Below, piece by piece: positions 6,123 through 7,521 of a DNA stretch of 7,521 nucleotides. The translations under genes and the position numbers were made by a program. The DNA comes from CAYJSJ01 sp964373065 (lineage in GTDB: Bacteria; Patescibacteriota; Gracilibacteria; Peribacterales; Peribacteraceae), in contig CAYJSJ010000030.1 of the NCBI GenBank assembly GCA_964373065.1, positions 1 to 7,521 of the forward strand, written 5' to 3'. The notes under the pieces are model-generated. The model did not search any database, was not told the origin of the DNA, and worked only from the letters and a program-made list of their open reading frames with translations. Within the stretch, counting starts at the first letter, position 1; each line of letters opens with the position of its first letter.

Positions 6123-6892
6123 TTGTCATTGCAGCCGCTGCCGTCGCTTCCCTCCGCGCACGCACGGGCGTCTCCATTCTGGAGTGCAAAAAAGCCCTTG
6201 AAGAAACAGGCGGAGACGAGGAAAAAGCGATCGATGTCCTCCGGAAGAAAGGGATCGCGTCCGCCGCAAAGAAGGCGGGGAGAGACCAGAAGGAGGGTTC
6301 CGTATTTTTCGCTGAAGATAAGGGGAAAGTCGCACTTCTCCAGTTGGATTGTGAAACGGATTTTGTCGCACGCGACGAGCACTTTCGCGCACTGGGCAAT
6401 GCGCTGGCCAACGAACTCGTACGGAAGGGTGTGGACGCTCTCAACGCACTTGCCGCGACCAGAATTCCTGAACATGTACAGAAGCTGGGAGAAAATATTT
6501 CACTCGGAGACAGCAAGCTCGTAGAGGCTACAGTCTCCGGCGTCTACGTTCATAGCAACGGAAAAATCGGCGTCGTGGTCGGGCTCTCCGGAGGATCGCC
6601 CGAACTCGCCAAAGATATCGCCATGCATGCCGCCGCCATGAACCCGCTCTACGTCCGACCCGAAGACGTTACGGAGCAAGCTCTCGTGAGGGAACGAGAC
6701 ATCTGGAAATCCCAACTTGCCACAGAGGGAAAACCTGCACAGATTCTGGAAAAGATCATGCAGGGGAAAGAGAAGAAATTCCGCGAGGAAAATGCGCTCC
6801 TGACCCAAGACTTCGTCAAAGATCCGGGCACACTCATCAAAGACCTCTTAGATGGTGCCGATATCACCGCCTACGAGCGGCTGGCGATTTAG
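6119..6892 (+). CDS. tsf: Elongation factor Ts
   Basis: A 257-residue EF-Ts, the cytoplasmic exchange factor that releases GDP from EF-Tu. The N-terminal UBA-like domain is clear (L-R-A-R-T-G-V-S-I-L-E-C-K-K-A-L at 12-27, then G-G-D-E-E-K-A-I-D-V-L-R-K-K-G at 31-45). The signature T-D-F-V-A-R, which contacts EF-Tu, lies at 80-85. The second core half shows Y-V-H-S-N-G-K-I-G-V (143-152) and D-I-A-M-H-A-A-A-M-N-P-L-Y-V (166-179). The C-terminus, G-K-P-A-Q-I-L-E-K-I through L-I-K-D-L-L, is standard for forms with a partial second core repeat. The ATG at 6119 overlaps the rpsB stop and gives the expected start. The usual next genes pyrH and frr are not here; a 175-nt gap and a response regulator follow. 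Confidence 0.97.
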   Translation: MIVIAAAAVASLRARTGVSILECKKALEETGGDEEKAIDVLRKKGIASAAKKAGRDQKEGSVFFAEDKGKVALLQLDCETDFVARDEHFRALGNALANELVRKGVDALNALAATRIPEHVQKLGENISLGDSKLVEATVSGVYVHSNGKIGVVVGLSGGSPELAKDIAMHAAAMNPLYVRPEDVTEQALVRERDIWKSQLATEGKPAQILEKIMQGKEKKFREENALLTQDFVKDPGTLIKDLLDGADITAYERLAI

Positions 6893-6917
6893 TCGGCTGC
6901 AGAGTGATGCATACCGG

Positions 6918-6993
6918 AGAGCACTGCTCTATTGGGCAGAACCCAAATTCTCGAGAGCGCAACACTATTTTGTATCGGAGATTGCGCGTTCTC
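6918..6993 (+). other. Cluster of inverted repeats after tsf, possible 3' end or small structured RNA
   Basis: Three hairpins follow one another. AGAGC (6918-6922) pairs with GCTCT (6926-6930) around ACT. TTGGG (6932-6936) pairs with CCCAA (6942-6946) around CAGAA. GAGAGCGCAA (6953-6962) pairs with TTGCGC plus TCTC (6982-6987 and 6990-6993), giving 10 base pairs with a 2-nt bulge and a 19-nt loop. No T-tract follows the last stem, so this is not a classical intrinsic terminator, but it sits where rpsB-tsf transcription should end. The remainder of the gap, to 7067, is AT-rich and carries the response regulator promoter. Confidence 0.35.
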
Positions 6994-7029
6994 CTATACT
7001 TATCATCGATCTTGTCCCGATTGGTGTTC

Positions 7030-7058
7030 TGTACAAATAGTTTAAATTATGATATAAT
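7030..7058 (+). promoter_or_regulatory. Promoter of the response regulator gene
   Basis: A perfect -10 TATAAT (7053-7058, within TATAATAATA) is preceded by TGTACA (7030-7035, 4 of 6 to TTGACA) with an ideal 17-nt spacer. Transcription should start near 7065, only a few bases before the ATG at 7068, predicting a leaderless message. No Shine-Dalgarno motif is present. Confidence 0.7.
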
Positions 7059-7067
7059 AATATTCGT

Positions 7068-7481
7068 ATGACCCAAACAGCCGACATTCTCGTAGCCGAA
7101 GACGACGCAGTGCTCCGCGAAGTCTACATGAAGAAATTCACGCTGTCGGGCTATATGATCCGCACTGCCCAAAACGGCGAAGAAGCTGTGGCGGAAATCC
7201 AGAAGAAAGCTCCCGATATTCTGATCCTCGATATCAACATGCCCGTCCTCGACGGGTTTGGCGTCCTGCAGAAGTACCCGCGGACAGCGCGGAGCTTTCC
7301 GGTTATCATGCTCACAAACTTCGGCGACGAGAAGAACCGTCAACGTGGCGAAGAGCTTGGTGCTGACGATTATTTCATCAAAAGCGAAATGACAATCCGG
7401 AAACTTCTGGAAATGGTGGAAACGCTCCTGAAGGCCAAAAAATACTGGGGTAATGCAGGAAATACGGAGCAACACGCATGA
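7068..7481 (+). CDS. Single-domain response regulator (receiver protein)
   Basis: A 137-residue CheY-like receiver domain, the phosphate-accepting partner of a histidine kinase, likely cytoplasmic. The acidic pocket is Glu11-Asp12-Asp13, the phosphoacceptor is Asp55 (in L-I-L-D-I-N-M-P), followed by D-G-F (62-64). The switch Thr is Thr83 (in IMLTNFGDE) and the conserved Lys is Lys105 (in D-Y-F-I-K-S-E); the usual Pro after that Lys is replaced by Ser. The domain ends near residue 125 and only a short polar tail follows, so there is no DNA-binding or enzymatic output domain; it must act through protein contacts or as a phosphorelay intermediate. The ATG at 7068 starts directly after its own promoter. 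The stop overlaps a potential downstream start (ATGA at 7478-7481), so a co-transcribed partner, perhaps a kinase, may follow. No kinase is visible in the window. Confidence 0.93.
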   Translation: MTQTADILVAEDDAVLREVYMKKFTLSGYMIRTAQNGEEAVAEIQKKAPDILILDINMPVLDGFGVLQKYPRTARSFPVIMLTNFGDEKNRQRGEELGADDYFIKSEMTIRKLLEMVETLLKAKKYWGNAGNTEQHA

Positions 7482-7521
7482 TGCACAAGGATGACATGCA
7501 CCTCTGCTTTCTCTGCATAGT
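7478..7521 (+). CDS. Possible start of a further gene, cut by the window end
   Basis: An ATG at 7478 overlaps the response regulator stop as ATGA, the same overlap seen between rpsB and tsf, and its frame stays open for 14 codons to the window edge. The visible residues (MMHKDDMHLCFLCI) are too few to name a product. It is supported only by the overlap and open frame, and chance is a real alternative. Confidence 0.3.
   Translation, partial: MMHKDDMHLCFLCI

Noticed and set aside
6893..7067. tRNA gene in the tsf to response regulator gap
   Set aside because: No GGTTCGA-type T-arm, acceptor stem pairing or anticodon arm could be placed despite the hairpins.
35..7481. Recoding of UGA as glycine, as in some CPR lineages
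   Set aside because: Five genes (rpsU, prsW-like, glyS, rpsB, response regulator) end at TGA at family-normal lengths, and none contains an internal TGA.
1..7521. CRISPR array, insertion sequence or transposase
   Set aside because: No spaced direct repeats, transposase motifs or paired terminal repeats around a gene are present; the only repeat-like unit is the element at 5211-5328.

Overview
The window reads as a compact bacterial chromosome segment, most likely from a Patescibacteria/CPR-type or related uncultured lineage; no closer placement is justified from the sequence alone. The signs are tightly packed genes, a single-chain (alpha2-type) glycyl-tRNA synthetase, no Shine-Dalgarno motif in front of any start, and a large PrsW-like membrane protease beside an S41 peptidase with S-layer-homology-like repeats. 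Five of the seven complete genes end in TGA and none contains an internal TGA, so the standard bacterial code applies. This argues against the CPR lineages that read UGA as glycine.

Layout: (1) 35-250, a short forward gene for ribosomal protein bS21 (rpsU). (2) 258-3654, a two-gene reverse operon: a PrsW-like intramembrane metalloprotease followed, after 4 nt, by a secreted C-terminal processing peptidase. It converges on rpsU with a 7-nt gap. (3) 3655-3785, a divergent promoter region with an inverted repeat and a TATAATAATA box facing the reverse operon. (4) 3786-6892, forward translation genes: glyS, then a 207-nt gap holding a 118-nt palindromic element, then rpsB and tsf overlapping by ATGA. 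(5) 6893-7067, a gap with several inverted repeats and a strong TATAAT promoter. (6) 7068-7481, a single-domain response regulator, whose stop codon overlaps a possible start of another gene that leaves the window at 7521.

Functionally, bS21, GlyRS, S2 and EF-Ts form a translation cluster. The reverse operon pairs two envelope proteases that could act in turn on membrane or exported substrates; the pairing is seen, the shared pathway is inferred.

The most interesting signals are: the same 10-base box TATAATAATA, with TATAAT placed exactly 9 nt before the start codon of both the response regulator and the protease operon, suggesting leaderless mRNAs; pyrimidine-rich tracts in place of Shine-Dalgarno motifs before glyS and rpsB; the nested palindromic element between glyS and rpsB with mutually exclusive pairings; and the PrsW/Ctp operon with unusual N-terminal extensions on both proteins.
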